Shown piece after piece: positions 1 through 11,467 of a stretch of DNA of 64,000 nt. Numbering within the stretch: position 1 is the stretch's first letter; every line of letters starts with the position of its first letter. A program made the position numbers and the translations under genes. Under the pieces are notes generated by a model. It saw only the letters and a list, made by a program, of their open reading frames with translations, made no database searches and was not told where the DNA came from. The stretch comes from Gerris lacustris (lineage: Eukaryota; Arthropoda; Insecta; Hemiptera; Gerridae), in NCBI GenBank assembly GCA_951217055.1, contig OX578285.1:59617102-59681101 (forward strand). Direction: 5' to 3'.

Positions 1-199
1 AATCTAGAAATAACACATAAAGAACGTAACAAAAATTAATCTACTATTCAAGAGCTTTTTAACGATATACATCATATTATAAAAGAATAACTTTGACATT
101 TGTACCCCTGTACTTTGAAGTACCAAAATTATATTTTTAAAAAACAAACAATAAAAAAAGGGCATTAATTAAACTAATAAAAAAATATAAATAAAAAAC

Positions 200-540
200 C
201 TACAACAAAATTAAAAATCGGTACAAAAGTACGTGTACAAAATGTTTTAAAAACAACCCATTAAAATAGCTTTAATGTACAAATCAAAGGCCTTTCAAAT
301 GGTATAGGACACAATATTACAAACCAAAAAAGTGGTCACGTGACACGGCACACGGGAAAAAGTGTACTCTCATGTTCTCTGCAAATAGGATGAACTAATG
401 AAATAAAATATAATTAATTTAAAGAGCATAAGTGTGAGGTGAGATTCAAGCACCTCAATCACAAATAAAATCGGTCTAGTATAGAAACTATGGCCATTCA
501 AAGACAAAAAAGAAATAAATAAAACCAAAAAAATACCAAA
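200..540. repeat. Direct repeat, copy 1 of 2
   Basis: This stretch reappears at 993-1320 in the same orientation, clearly similar by eye, including the shared block GTGGTCACGTGACACGGC. The two copies are ~792 bp apart, as expected of a decayed duplication of a ~0.8-kb unit. The only ORFs here are short and resemble no protein I know. Confidence 0.75.
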
Positions 541-992
541 ATTGGGGAAAAGTGATTTTGTACAATTATTTTGGTTCAAAATATGGACGGTGCGCGTCGA
601 ATGGCGCAAACCGCAAGTTTCTAGCTCTTCTGGAAGTGGGTAAACATTAATATCAGTCAGTGAGTTAGTTAGCCATGCGGCTTTATAGCACATAGATGTA
701 ATTAATTTAGCACGATTTAAAGTGCGCAGAAAGTTAAAATTAGGCAGGTGCTATCTGCAGGCTACTTTCGACAAACTATAAAAATCAGATGATTACTTTT
801 AAAAATACTCTGCCAATTAATGTGGCACATAGCTTCCTCGCAAAGAAAAGACCAAATTAAGAAAAATACCTCTATAAACATAATCAAAAAGTTGGAACGG
901 CGCGGCACTGTTCCAGTAAATATTTAATAAAGTTGAAGAAATTTAAACATTTGTTGGAGAAACAAAGCCTCCAACATGCACCAAACCCTTTA

Positions 993-1320
993 ACCTACAA
1001 CAAAATTATAAATCGGTACAAAAGTATATGTACAAAATTTTAAAATCAACAAATAAAATAGCTTTAATGTACATATCAAGGCCTTTAAAATGATACACGA
1101 CACTATTACAAACAAAAAAAAGTGGTCACGTGACACGGCGCACGGGAAAAGTTTACTCTCATGCTCTCAGCAAGTAGGATGAACTAATGAAATAAAATAT
1201 ACTCAATTTAAAGAGCATTAGTGTGAGATTCAATCGCCGCAATCAGAAATAAAATCGGCCAACTATTATAGAAACTATGGCCATTCAAAGACAAAAATGG
1301 AAAAAAATAACAAAATTATC
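993..1320. repeat. Direct repeat, copy 2 of 2
   Basis: Second copy of the 200-540 segment with many small indels and substitutions. Both copies end in the same ATAGAAACTATGGCCATTCA block. The sequence between the copies (540-993) holds nothing I recognise, apart from a block near 815-840 (GCACATAGCTTCCTCGC) that is shared with 10501-10520 and, inverted, with ~32898. Confidence 0.75.
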
Positions 1321-1520
1321 ACCATCTAGGGTACAACCGATGATGATACGATAAAAACTCATAGGACTAAAGTTGTAGATCTATTAAAATCAGTCACCAC
1401 TTGTGCTATCCATTTTCTAATACGACTTACCGTTTAGCCGCAATAAACCTCCAAACCAGCTTAAAAATCAAGTCACCCATTTTTATTTTTTTAAGGGGGG
1501 AAGGAGGGGGAAAAGTGAAC

Positions 1521-1985
1521 TTTGTATAATTTATTCCATTAATTGTTTATATTGTTTTAAACGGCTGACCAAATTTCTACGTGGACGATAACGGGGATCA
1601 TTGTTAAAAAAATTTAAATATTTTTTGAAAAATTAAAAGAAAAAAAAAAAAAATAAACCTTTTTGATTTTAATTTTTAAAAAAAGTAGGTAATCTTTACA
1701 ATTTTTCAAATTTATTCCATTAATAGTTAGTATGGATTTAAAACAGCTGACAAATTTTAAAGATGGGATGATAACGGGATATGTGCTTAAACAATATAAT
1801 ACTTCTCGAAGAATGTCAAAAAAAAAGTTTCATTTTTAATTTTTTTAAAAATGCATCTTTAATTTTTTTCAATTTATTCCATCAATTGTTAGTATTGTTT
1901 TAAAACATTTGACAAAATTTAAACGTGGGACCATAATGGGATCAGTGCTAAACAAATTATTATACTTTTTGAAAAATTTCAAAAA
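1521..1985. repeat. Degenerate tandem repeat, three units of ~165-175 bp
   Basis: Three successive units begin near 1525, 1705 and 1868 with TTTATTCCAT(T/C)AAT(T/A)G. Each is followed by a TTTTAAA(A)CRGCTGAC-like block, a GATAACGGGAT-like block and an A/T-rich spacer. Unit identity is low to moderate, so the array is old. No coding potential is seen. Confidence 0.7.
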
Positions 1986-2021
1986 TAAACATAACAAAAA
2001 ATCTTTGATTTTCATTTTTAA

Positions 2022-2736
2022 TAAACAGGTCAAGTGTGAGCTGGTCAGCACACAGCGAGGGTCCGTAGGCCTCACTATATAGTGTTTAACTGTAAAGTGT
2101 ATAAACAGTGTTTTTTTTAAATGCTAAAAAGCTTACTTTGAACCATTCTAAGGGTCTGATATTCTCAAAACACACTCTGATAAAGTATTTTTTTGCCACT
2201 GAACCGTACTACAACCATATAAATACATCGAAAAGACCATAATTATAAAAAAAACGTATTTTGTCAATAAAAAATAAAATAATATTTTTTTCGAAATTTC
2301 CAAAAAGTGGTATCTTTACTTTTGGGTGAAGAATGTTCAGGAATTATTTCAGATTTTTTGCACTTCACATAAGCGAGATAGAGGAGGGGGACACGTTTCA
2401 CACCCACTTCAAACTTGCCTACGCTCGCCCTATCAAAGTTATATCCAAAGAATTATATATTTTTGTAATCAGCTCGACGTACCCTTTCATATGATACCCC
2501 TCACGGTGTCGAAAAAAAAAAATGTAACCCTTACGTTTTTTACCTTATTTTTTTTGAAAAATATTTTTTTTTAGTCGCTATATTTTTAAAATATGTGGGT
2601 AGGTACAAGACACATACATGCCAAATTTCAGAGTGATCGGACGAAAGGTGTAGCCGTGAGAGCACTCGAGAGGACGGACGGACAGACACACACGCAGGAA
2701 AATATAAGGGTCCTTGGTTTTGCCTACGGACCCTAA
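2022..2736 (+). mobile_element. Family A repeat, copy 1 (MITE-like)
   Basis: This copy has the full outer end: a hairpin region with GCACACAGC followed by AGGGTCCGTAGGC at 2059-2071. It finishes with GCCTACGGACCCT at 2722-2734, which is the reverse complement of that block, so the core has short inverted termini. Inside are a purine-rich G tract, a conserved block around GCTCGACGTACCC, and GGACGG repeats near the right end. No transposase is encoded. The ORFs at 2326-2791 are translations of this non-coding repeat. Confidence 0.75.
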
Positions 2737-2896
2737 AAAGTGTAAGTACATTTTTAAAATATTTCTTCATGTGATCTTTAGTGTGAAACACATCTTACCT
2801 TTATCTGTGTTTTGACATAATTTCAGGCCCGGCTTGTATGATATGGGTCTTGCTTAGTATTTTTCTTTAAAGCAAATAAGGCTCATGCTAATTATA

Positions 2897-3468
2897 CAGG
2901 GTGGAGCGCAGCAGACGTATGAATTTGAAGAGGGGATTGCTCCCTTCCTATTGGTCCTAGACGGTTGAGAGTAGGGTCGTTTGAAAGAGGGGGACGGGAA
3001 GTTTATGTTCCACGTTTCAGCAGGACAGGGCCACAGCCCACACAGCAAGGGTTTGCGTAAACGTTTTGCAAGACATATTTCCCGGGTGTCTCATCTCTTT
3101 AAGAGGCGATTTAAACTGGCCAGCAAGATCGCCTGATTTGGCTCCTTGTGATTTTTTTCTGTGGGGATACCTTAAATCCTTGGTGTACAGCGATCGTCCC
3201 AAAACCCTGGAAGCCCTCAAGAACAACATTCGAGCCAAAACTGCCGAAATTCCTGTGGAAATGCTTGAAAGAGTGCACAAAAACTTTGAAAAAAAAAGGC
3301 TTAATCAGTGTTTGGAGTGTGAGGGGAACCACTTATCCGATACTTTGTTTAAATCTAGGTAAATTTAAATTTCCCATGTTATTAAATCAGGAACAAATTT
3401 TAAAAAAAATATTTTGTAACATTCTTTGTTTTATTACATTTTCAAATTCATACGTCTGCCGTGCCCTG
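2897..3468 (+). mobile_element. Internally deleted Tc1/mariner-like transposon
   Basis: The termini are inverted: CAGGGTGGAGCGCAGCAGAC on the left, and the reverse complement of a very similar sequence ending in CCCTG on the right. Both arms share CAGACGTATGAATTTGAA. TA dinucleotides flank both ends (2895-2896 and 3469-3470), the target duplication of this superfamily. The 572-bp length and the surviving 3' part of a transposase gene show it is a deletion derivative. Confidence 0.85.
3066..3362 (+). pseudogene. Mariner-like transposase, C-terminal fragment
   Basis: This 98-codon frame carries the ending typical of insect mariner-like DDE transposases. The motif SPDLAPCDFFLWG (residues ~22-34) contains the third acidic catalytic residue. 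It is followed by a basic helical tail with EMLERV and a final HLSDTLF. The N-terminal DNA-binding half and the first two catalytic acids are absent, so it cannot be active. It lies inside the TIR-bounded element 2897-3468 and reads from left to right in it. Confidence 0.85.
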
Positions 3469-3479
3469 TATTATTCAAT

Positions 3480-4250
3480 TTTCAAAAAAATAAAGAAGGA
3501 TTGATGTTTAAATTTCTAATAGAATATTGATTTTTCATAATACTTTTGTGTTGACGTCATAAAGTAATTAAGTCGTTGTTCATATTCTTTACTAAAGTGT
3601 TTTCTTATTTTTCATTTTCAGGAGTAACTACTTGATAATATTAAAAGCTCACTAATTAACTCTAATACGTACTTGAAAATCAAAATGAATGACTCTTTAA
3701 GTACATAAAAATAATAAAACATTTTACGAAAGCAGCTTATTATTTGATTTTTGAAAAACAACTTGAAATACTCCATTGTTAATTAAAGCGAGGGGAACGG
3801 GCACGATATTTTCTTATATATTTAATATAAATCCGTCTTATATAAATTTTATTAACGATTCAAATCCATTCAAAGTAGAGAAGGGCTGCACTCTCATATT
3901 GAGAGAGAGAGAGAGGTCTAGAACCTTATTCCTCTTTACTCACCCTTCGACCCTTCTTGTTGAACAAGCCGTCACACCAACACGAACTTTAGAATTCTAT
4001 TCCTACCCTTTCAGATTCTTATTCCCAGCATGATTTATTTTTTTTTTAAATTAAATAAATAAATATTTAGCGTTTCGACGGAAAATCGAATTGAATTTAA
4101 ATGCAATAATATCTAATTTAATAAATTTATTTTTAAAAACTTAGTTAATAAAGTGTTAAACAGGTAATTGTTCACACTTCATTTTATTTTCAGCGTGATT
4201 AGGAAAAATTACTTACATGACTGTTTTCATTTTTAAACAGACTTAAAATA
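3480..4250. other. No gene recognised
   Basis: AT-rich sequence with a short GA run at 3901-3915. The 85-codon ORF at 3776-4033 starts and stops in low-complexity DNA and resembles no protein I know. Confidence 0.5.
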
Positions 4251-4254
4251 TTTT

Positions 4255-5125
4255 TACTTTCTCATATAAAGAGAAAGTATTGTGATGGCGCGAAAATTCG
4301 ATTTTGAGATTTTGATGGATTTACACGTTTTTAGGTCCCTTGAGTCCAAAAAAGTGGTTTTTAAAAAATGTCTGTCTGTCGTCTGTCTGTCGTCTGTCGT
4401 CTGTGCAGACGCCTGGAGCCTAAACTACTTGGCATATTTTGACGAAATTTGGCATACATGTTCAGAAAAATCATACCCCGAGGCAAAATTGAGAAATGAA
4501 TTTTAGCTCCTAATTTAGGGGCGCTGCTCCCCAAAAACTCTGAAAAAACGTGAAAACAAATTATTTCTCGAAAACGGTTCCGACGAATTTGATTAAAAAA
4601 TTCTAAAATATAGTCCATTTAAATTCGAATCCAACGATATAAGCCGTTTTCCCGGGAAAAATCTAGTTCCTGAGAAAAAAGCTTAAAACGCGGGCCGAGA
4701 GAGCCCGGGTTCGATTCCCCGCCCGGGAGAAGTTATTTTTGTGATAAATTTTAATGAAATGCACAATAATAATTAAATTTACATACGAAAACTAATAAAT
4801 GGAAAACACTGGGCTAAATAATTATGAACTCGTATATGAGAAAGTTTGTCTGAGTTGTCTCGGACCGATTTTTTTAATCAAAATCATCATTACTGTTTTC
4901 AAGATTTTTTTTTTTAGAGTTCTTAGGTAGTAGCGCTCACAAAAATGTAGAGTTAATAGTTAATTCCCATTTCTCAATTTCGCCTCTAGGTATGATATTT
5001 CTAAACATATATTCCAAATTTCATCGAAATCGGTTCAGTAGATAAAGCTCAACTCATCTACACAGACAACAGTAAACAGACATTTTTTTAAAAACTACTT
5101 TTTTGAACTTAATAACCTTAGAACA
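4255..5125. mobile_element. Family C repeat, inverted pair with a tRNA-like half
   Basis: A plus-strand copy starts with ACTTTCTCATATA at 4256, carries CTGTC runs near 4370-4400, then CAGACGCCTGGAGCC. Near 4700-4725 it has GGGTTCGATTCCCCGCCCGG, which matches a tRNA B box and T arm. A second copy runs inward on the minus strand from ~5125 to ~4845 and starts with the same TTTCTCATATACGAG end. A related scrambled copy is at 34975-35615. The tRNA-like part suggests SINE ancestry; the inverted pair could also be a foldback element. Confidence 0.6.
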
Positions 5126-5454
5126 AGAAAATACATGAACATATAGAGCAGACAGACTTAGCCCAACAAGAATAACTTAAAAACTAACTTTAGCTAAGAA
5201 TACAATAGTGAAAAAAGTACTTAATATGAAATTATACGTGTTTCACACTAATCCGCCTACCTCACATACCTTACACTTACCTAGTCTCTAGATGTCTAAC
5301 TATAACTATACCTCATTCCTTTATAAAATATCATCCAGTCAACCTTGTGTTTTTTTGTATTATCCGTCCCTTCGCTCCTTGCAAACAATTCAATTTGCAA
5401 TTGCAGAGAATTGCCCAGACTTTGTGCTTAACACATCTTTAATGTTTGTTATAT

Positions 5455-5700
5455 TATAATCATAAGATACGGACTAATAGCATTGGGATCTGCCACTGAC
5501 TCAGCCAAAACACTAGCGATTATCCAACAAAAAGCAATACTATGAACCATAACAAACTAATCCAGAACAGAACACTCACAGCCACTTTTTAGACGGATAA
5601 AGATAATGAACATTAACCAATTTTATGAATATCTTTGCCTGACAAGACTGTACAGCACAGAGACATTGGTGTTATCAAGCAGCCAACTACTTTTTTACAT
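5455..5700 (+). pseudogene. Decayed LINE reverse transcriptase, C-terminal segment
   Basis: Translation of the plus strand from ~5462 gives a run containing YGLIALGSATDSAK, an internal stop, and then QPLFRRIKIMNINQ. This order (W/L-GxSTDS ... LQKKAI ... CxPLFKKLKIL) is the conserved C-terminal end of CR1/Jockey-type reverse transcriptases. At least two in-frame stops are present, so it is dead. No RT catalytic core lies upstream. Confidence 0.55.
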
Positions 5701-6225
5701 TTATATGGTTAAAAATATAATAGCCTGGGTATGTAAAATATGAAGCAGTGTAATAATTATATTAAATTAATATCATTTTACTAGAAGCTTTAAACTAATA
5801 TAAAAAGTATACAAATTAAATACGTTGTGTTTCGCTGGCTATGCTATTTAACTATTTTTATTACTTTATATTTTATATAAACAAAAAACAACAACTTTAT
5901 GTTTTGTTAATATAAGTTTGAGCAGTTTTATCTATTAACTTTATATTAAGATACTGCTTATGTTGCATACAAAATTTACTTGAATACTCTTATAATTCCC
6001 TCGAAGAGTGTTATATCTCTTGAAAATTTAAAAAATAATTAATATAAAATTTAAAAACAAAAAAACATAAAATAATACCAATGGTTTAGTAAATTAGACA
6101 TTCGGTGCTAAATTATAAAAAAAAATTATGTAAAGAATTCACATATTTCATATCAAAATGTGATGTTGAAAATGAAAAAATCTTAAAACTCAATTTTCTC
6201 AAAACTAACTAGGTAGGTGTCCGAT
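5700..6225. other. No feature recognised
   Basis: AT-rich, low-complexity sequence with stops in all frames. Confidence 0.5.
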
Positions 6226-6227
6226 AT

Positions 6228-6985
6228 ATTCATGGATTGTTTATTTTCACCCATGTGTGGCGCCGGACTCACACATTGGCTTCCTAGTTTGACGGCTTCA
6301 GATCGTTACTTTTGTTCTTCACGCTACAAGGAAGTGTGCATTTCCTCGCTTGGTCACCAAACTTTGAGTGAAAGTAGCACCAAGTAGTGGTATCTCCACT
6401 TCGTTTGCGAGATCGACTTCTTGGCCGATTAAAATAACGTTGTCGCGAGCTACCTTGCTGGCTTGAGCTCAGCTTTGCGACAGCTTCGGTGAGGTCCTGT
6501 ATTTGCTTTTTCAAGTCTTGAATTTCGGAGTTACTTGACTTACTATTGGCAATGGCAGAAACAGTTATGTTTGGTTGAGTAACTTCTGTAATTTTGTCGG
6601 CCAACTTCGCTAACTTGTCTAAATTTTCGTCACTAATTGAAAGAATGGCTTGCGCGTCTTAAGGTAGTCTATTTATAAATAAATATTTGATTACTTTTTC
6701 TTCTACCACTGAACCTGCCAAATCTTTCATTTGCTTTAGAAGTTGAGAGAGTCTTTGATCACCTAACTCTAACTCTTCTAATAATCGTTTGAGTTGCTTA
6801 GTTTCCGAGTCAGAAAATGCTTCGATTAAAGCTTGTTTAAGTTTTGTATAAGGTAGATGAGGGTCAGGATTCTCTACTTGTTGTGGTACTTCATCGATGA
6901 CACTGCTTTCTAGCACTGATACGATGTAATGAAATTTAGAAATCTCGTTCACAACTCCCGTGATATAAAATTTTTTCAACTTGAT
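6228..6985 (-). pseudogene. Gypsy-type gag fragment, copy 1
   Basis: Two minus-strand frames (6979-6659 and 6604-6284) encode consecutive parts of one retrotransposon gag. The upstream part has a helical capsid-like segment (ALIEAFSDSETKQLKRLLEE). The downstream part has a Q/S/R-rich linker and the zinc-knuckle-like CYFHSKFGDQARKCTLPC. The frames are broken by a stop near 6660. The same gag is repeated at 9440-10050, so these are two insertions or a duplication of one family. No LTR could be recognised beside it. Confidence 0.8.
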
Positions 6986-7005
6986 GGAACCAAATTTTGG
7001 GCTTT

Positions 7006-8039
7006 TGTTTAAAAAATAGGGGTAATTTTATAAAATAGGGGTGGCGAAATGCTAAAAAGCTTACTTTGAACTATCCTATGGGTCTGATATTCTCAAAACA
7101 CATAAAAAAAAAACTTCTGATAAAGTATTTTTTTGCCACTGAACTGGACTACAACCATATAAATACATCGAAAAGACCATAGTTGTAAAAAACCGTATTT
7201 TGTCAATAAAAAATAAAATAATATTTTTTTCGAATTTTCCAAAAAGTGGTATCTTTACTTTTGGTCGAAGAATGTACAGGAATTTTTTCAGATTTTTTGC
7301 ACTTCACATAAGCGACGTAGAAGGGGTGGACACGTTTCTCACCCACTTCAAGCTTGCCTATGCTCGCCTTATCAAAGTTATAACCAAAGAATTATATATG
7401 TTTGTAATCAGCTCGACGTACCCTTTCATATGATACCCCTCACGGTGTCGAAAAAAAAGTTTAACCCTTAAGTTTTTTTACCCTAATATTTTATAAAAAA
7501 TATTATTTTTAAGTCCCTATATTTTTAAAATATGTGGGTAGGTACAAGACATATACATGCCAAATTTCAAAGTGATCAGACGAAAGGTGTAGCCGTGAGA
7601 GCAGGCGACCGGACGGACGGACAGGCACACGCAGGAAAATAAAAGGGTCCTTGGTTTTGCCTACGGACCCTAATAAATAACAATAATTAAACGATTTTTA
7701 ATGAAACAGAATAATTGGTGAAGGGTCCTATACTGTGACGTTTCCTGATATCTCGCGGATAAAAGCTGAACTGCTCGTAATCAATAAAGCTACTTCTTTC
7801 TCAATGAATTCAAAGATGTTTAAAAAACGTCTACATATATAACTGCAAAATTAGGATCTTCGTTAACAGAAATTTTAATTTCGACATAATAATCTACAGA
7901 CATAGTTACGTTCATCTTTTTTAACTTATCCTTGCCTTAAAGGAAAAGTATTGTGTTTATCCCAAAAATCCTAAACCGAGATTTCAACAGAAATATTCGA
8001 TTTGGCTTATTTAAAACGATTTGAGTGGTTATTTGATGG
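7006..8039 (+). repeat. 1.03-kb segmental duplication, unit 1 (contains family A copy 2)
   Basis: The unit starts at TTAAAAAATAGGGGTAATTT and includes family A copy 2 (~7045-7673, ending GCCTACGGACCC). It continues through ~370 bp of non-family-A sequence to about 8039. The whole unit recurs at 14430-15465 with only scattered differences. Because the shared non-repeat flank is included, this is a duplication of the locus rather than two independent insertions of family A. Confidence 0.85.
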
Positions 8040-8094
8040 ATTTCAATTAAAATTATTGTTATATTGTTTATTGTGTAAAAACTATTAATATAGT

Positions 8095-8550
8095 TTTAGC
8101 GATCTTTCACACTTCATAGCGGTGTCGCTGTTGGTTTCACTAAAAAATGGTATTTGTAATTTCTTTTTGTCTCATTGAAAAGATGAAGTTAGATTTTTTT
8201 TTCCCGACCTAAAATTCCAATTTTTAATTTGAAGTTCACGTTTACGCGAGCGTAGCTCGTGAACGCTTGGACGGATAACGTTGTCCAACGAACTCGTCTT
8301 GGGCATTGGTAAAATGAACATGTCTACCAAATTTCATCAAAATGGGTCGACATTTACTCAAGTTATCGTCACACGTTTCATAATTTGCGGACACACAGAC
8401 CGACAGATAGACAGACAAACACCAAAAATGTGCCCGATGTCTGAAACGGATTTCTGTCTTGGAACTTTTAAAATCGGAGACATAAAAGTTTTTCGTTCTC
8501 AAAAGTGAACAGAATGCTTCCGTTACCTTCGGTAAGCTCGGAAGCAAAAT
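8095..8550. repeat. Family B repeat, copy 1
   Basis: Shared by position and order with 16990-17345 and 14104-14283. The conserved blocks are CATAGCGGTGTCGCTGTTGG, GTTCACGTTTACGCGAGC, a (CAGA)n-like stretch near 8396-8425, and a 3' block CGGTAAGCTCGGAAGCAAAA. The ORFs of 75 and 106 codons on opposite strands overlap the repeat blocks and are not genes. Confidence 0.7.
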
Positions 8551-8699
8551 AAAAAACCGCAATTGGACAAAACCAGGTTTTTGCTGTAAATTACCTCTAG
8601 AATCACCTCATTCATAATATACAGTAATACAGTACACGTCACATTTCTCCACTTCAAATAAAATTTTCTCTTATGAGTTATTATACAATGTCTTTATAA

Positions 8700-8804
8700 A
8701 GGAAATAAATGGGGGGAGGGGGGGGGGAAGAAGCCAAGTCAACACTATGTAGGGCCACACCACAAGTTCAGCCTATGGGCCCTCAGATCCTAGAAACGGC
8801 CCTG
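8700..8804 (-). mobile_element. hAT-like element end that truncates the Gypsy RT
   Basis: The sequence ends at 8804 with CCTAGAAACGGCCCTG, i.e. CAGGGCCGTTTCTAGG on the minus strand. This resembles the end at 51973-51988 (CAGGGCCGGTTCTAGG), a common hAT MITE terminus. The Gypsy RT frame stops resembling RT exactly here, so this is an insertion or deletion junction. The other end of the element was not located. Confidence 0.5.
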
Positions 8805-9462
8805 GTCTACATGTACCGTCAGCTAACATTCTGTCGAATTCGGCTTTTGCAATTTTGTACTTGTCTGCTGACAGTCTCCGAGGTTTACAGCTGATAGGGG
8901 GTCCTTTTGTTTCAATGTAATGATAAGTTGTCCCTCTGTTATCAGGTTGTTTTCTGTTTGGATTCAGTCCATCTATGTGACGTTCTAAAATATCTTTTAC
9001 TCTAGGATCTACCGTAGTATCAATCACCATGAGTGTAGTTCCCGGAGAATTTCCTTGGCATTCTATAATTGATGACAAAGATGTAATTGGGTCTGTCACT
9101 TTGTTGTTCTCTATGTCTACTAACAATCTATAATGGCGAAGGAAATCAGCGCCTATTATCGATTCCTTTACTTGGGCAATTGTAAACTTCCACCGGAACT
9201 CCCGTCTTAATCCTAAATTGAGTACTAAGTCAAGTTGTCCAAAAGTTTTTATTTGAGTGCCTTTAGCAGCGTACAAAACGACACTTGTTTCGTTTTTTCT
9301 GTCCGAGTAGTTTACTGGGACTACGGAAATGTCTGCACCAGTGTCAATTAAAACCCTGAATTTCTTCGTTTTATCGGTAACAAACAGGCGACATATATTC
9401 ATTTTTGTTTGTTTTTGTTGTGTTGATTGTTTATTTTCACCAATGTGTGGCGCCGGACTCAC
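8773..9462 (-). pseudogene. Gypsy protease and start of reverse transcriptase
   Basis: This 229-codon minus-strand frame has the aspartic protease active site LIDTGADISVVP near residue 40 and the flap-downstream IGADFLRHY motif near residue 100. These are followed by a linker and the start of RT (CKPRRLSADKYKIAKAEFDR, about residues 190-210), up to GTCRP. The last ~10 residues are read through a different element (see 8700-8804). The RT palm, RNase H and integrase are missing. It lies directly downstream, on the minus strand, of the gag frames at 9544-10052 and belongs to the same relic. Confidence 0.88.
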
Positions 9463-9543
9463 ACATTGGCTTCCTAGTTTGACGGCTTCAGATCGTTACT
9501 TTTGTTCTTCACGCTACAAGGAAGTGTGCATTTCCTCGCTTGG

Positions 9544-10052
9544 TCACCCAATCGTTGAGTGAAAGTAGCAACAAGTGGTGGTATCTCCACTTCGTATGCG
9601 AGATCGACTTCTTGACCGATTAAAATAACGTTGTCGCGAGCTACCTTGCTGGCTTGAGCTCAGCTTTGCGACAGCTTCGGTAAGGTTCTGTATTTGCTTT
9701 TTCAAGTCTTGAATTTCGGACTTACTTGACTTACTATTGGCAATGGCAGAAACCGTTGTGTTTGGTTGAGTAACTTCTGTAATTTTGTCGGCCATCTTCG
9801 CTAACTTTGATTTTCGTCACTAATTGAAAGAATGGCTTGCACGTCTTTAGGTAGTCTATTTATAAATAAATATTTGATTACTTTTTCTTCTACCACTGAA
9901 CCTGCCAAATCTTTCATTTGCTTTAGAAGTTGAGAGGGTACTTGATCACCTAACTCTAACTCTTCTAATAATCGTTTGAGTTGCTTAGTTTCCGAGTCAG
10001 AAAATGCTTCGATTAAAGCTTGTTTAAGTTTAGTATTATTTTTTAATGACAT
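9544..10052 (-). pseudogene. Gypsy-type gag fragment, copy 2
   Basis: Two frames (10052-9801 and 9795-9544) match copy 1 at 6284-6979 almost residue for residue: ALIEAFSDSETKQLKRLLEE, then the MADKITEVTQPN block and the SRSRSRIRSGD basic stretch. The reading frame breaks near 9795 and again near 9548, just after CYFHST, where copy 1 continues into the zinc knuckle. The homology ends upstream near 10035. Order on the minus strand is gag, protease, RT start, normal for Gypsy elements. Confidence 0.82.
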
Positions 10053-10059
10053 CTGTCAC

Positions 10060-10800
10060 TCTAGCTGCCACAATAATATTGTCTTTTTTCCAGATTTATA
10101 AAATAAATTGAAATGTAGGAGTCCTCAGGAAAGAGAAAAAGTTTCCACTGTACTTAGCAAGAAAAAAATAGTATTTCTGAGATTGAAGGACCGCCTTCCA
10201 AATTAATAGAAACCCAATTAGAAAAGTTGGTTGGAAAAAAAAAATATTCGTAAAATCAAGTTAGATACTTTCAAAAAGAAAATTAAGTTGAAAAGAGAGA
10301 AGATCATACAGAGGTTTTAAGCAATTTGAGCCTTATAGATGCCACCGCAGCGATAAATAAATATAAATTCTTTTAAAAGTCGTTATCTTGGTCAAATCAG
10401 CGGTATATCAAATCAAGAACTGTTTCAAAAAGTCTCTATAAGTAGAAAGTGCGAAAATAGAATAGAATAAATAACAATAAAAATACACTACCAATTAGAG
10501 AGGCACATAGCTTCCTCGCGTCCTATTGCGTATAATTTATTGATTTTAGGCTTTTAAAATCCATTATTGTCTAATTTATTTAATTTCACCCCGAATGAAG
10601 CCTGGTCACCTTGTCTTGAAGACAAGTCAAGAGGGGCGTGGGACCTCGAGATCAAGATAGCTTTGCCGACCGAACGTCTAATGTGAAAAATCTTTTTCAG
10701 CATTTGTTGCAATAAAAACAAAGTATCGGGTCAAACTTGATGTTGCTAATGATTTTTGTTGTGCACTTTCTAATGCTCATATCGAAGATTAGGGGATCTT
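10060..10800. other. No gene recognised
   Basis: AT-rich intergenic sequence. A short block near 10495-10520 (GGCACATAGCTTCCTCGCG) is shared with ~820-840 and, inverted, with ~32898. An end like CTTGGGAACCACTGG at ~10799-10813 matches hAT termini and is repeated at 13398-13410. Confidence 0.4.
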
Positions 10801-10811
10801 GGGAACCACTG

Positions 10812-11268
10812 GTTTAGGTAGTACCCTATTGATGGTGTTTTTTAAAATGCTAAAAAGCTAACTTTGAACTATCCTATGGGTCTGATATTTTCAACAAACT
10901 TCTGATAAAGTATTTTTTGCCACTGAACTGGACTACAACCATATAAATACATCGAAAAGAACATAGTTATAAAAAACGTATTTTGTCAATAAAAAATAAA
11001 ATAATATTTTTTTCGAAATTTCCAAAAAGTGGTTGTTGCTTTTGGTCGAAGAATGTTCAGGAATTTTTTCAGATTTTTTGCACTTCACATAAGCGAGATA
11101 GAGGGGGGGGGGACACGTTTCACACCCACTTCAAACTTGCCTACGCTCGCCCTATCAAAGCTTATAACCAAATAATTATATATTTCTGTAATCAGCTCCA
11201 CGTACCCTTTCATATCATACCCCTCACGGAGTCGAAAAAAAATGTTAACCCTTAAGTTTTTTTCCCCT
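10812..11268 (+). mobile_element. Family A repeat, copy 3 (3'-truncated)
   Basis: Starts with GGTTTAGGTAGTACCCTATTG, as copy 4 does. It carries the internal G tract (11102-11111) and stops near 11268, where the left arm of the foldback element begins. The GGACGG block and terminal GCCTACGGACCCT are missing. Confidence 0.75.
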
Positions 11269-11428
11269 AATTTAGGGACCGTACAAAAAGTCATGAAATC
11301 TAACTAAAAACCACTTACGTGGTAAAAAAAAACACCCCGCGTCACAAGTCTGCGGTCCAAAACATTTGTGAAATCAACTTTCTGTCCCGCCAAGTGATGT
11401 TGGCACTTTCTCCTGACCCAACACTGTC

Positions 11429-11430
<2 letters not shown>

Positions 11431-11467
<37 letters not shown>

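Noticed and set aside
2022..2736. Helitron identity for family A because of its terminal hairpin
   Set aside because: No 5' TC start and no CTRR end at a constant distance from the hairpin; left unclassified.
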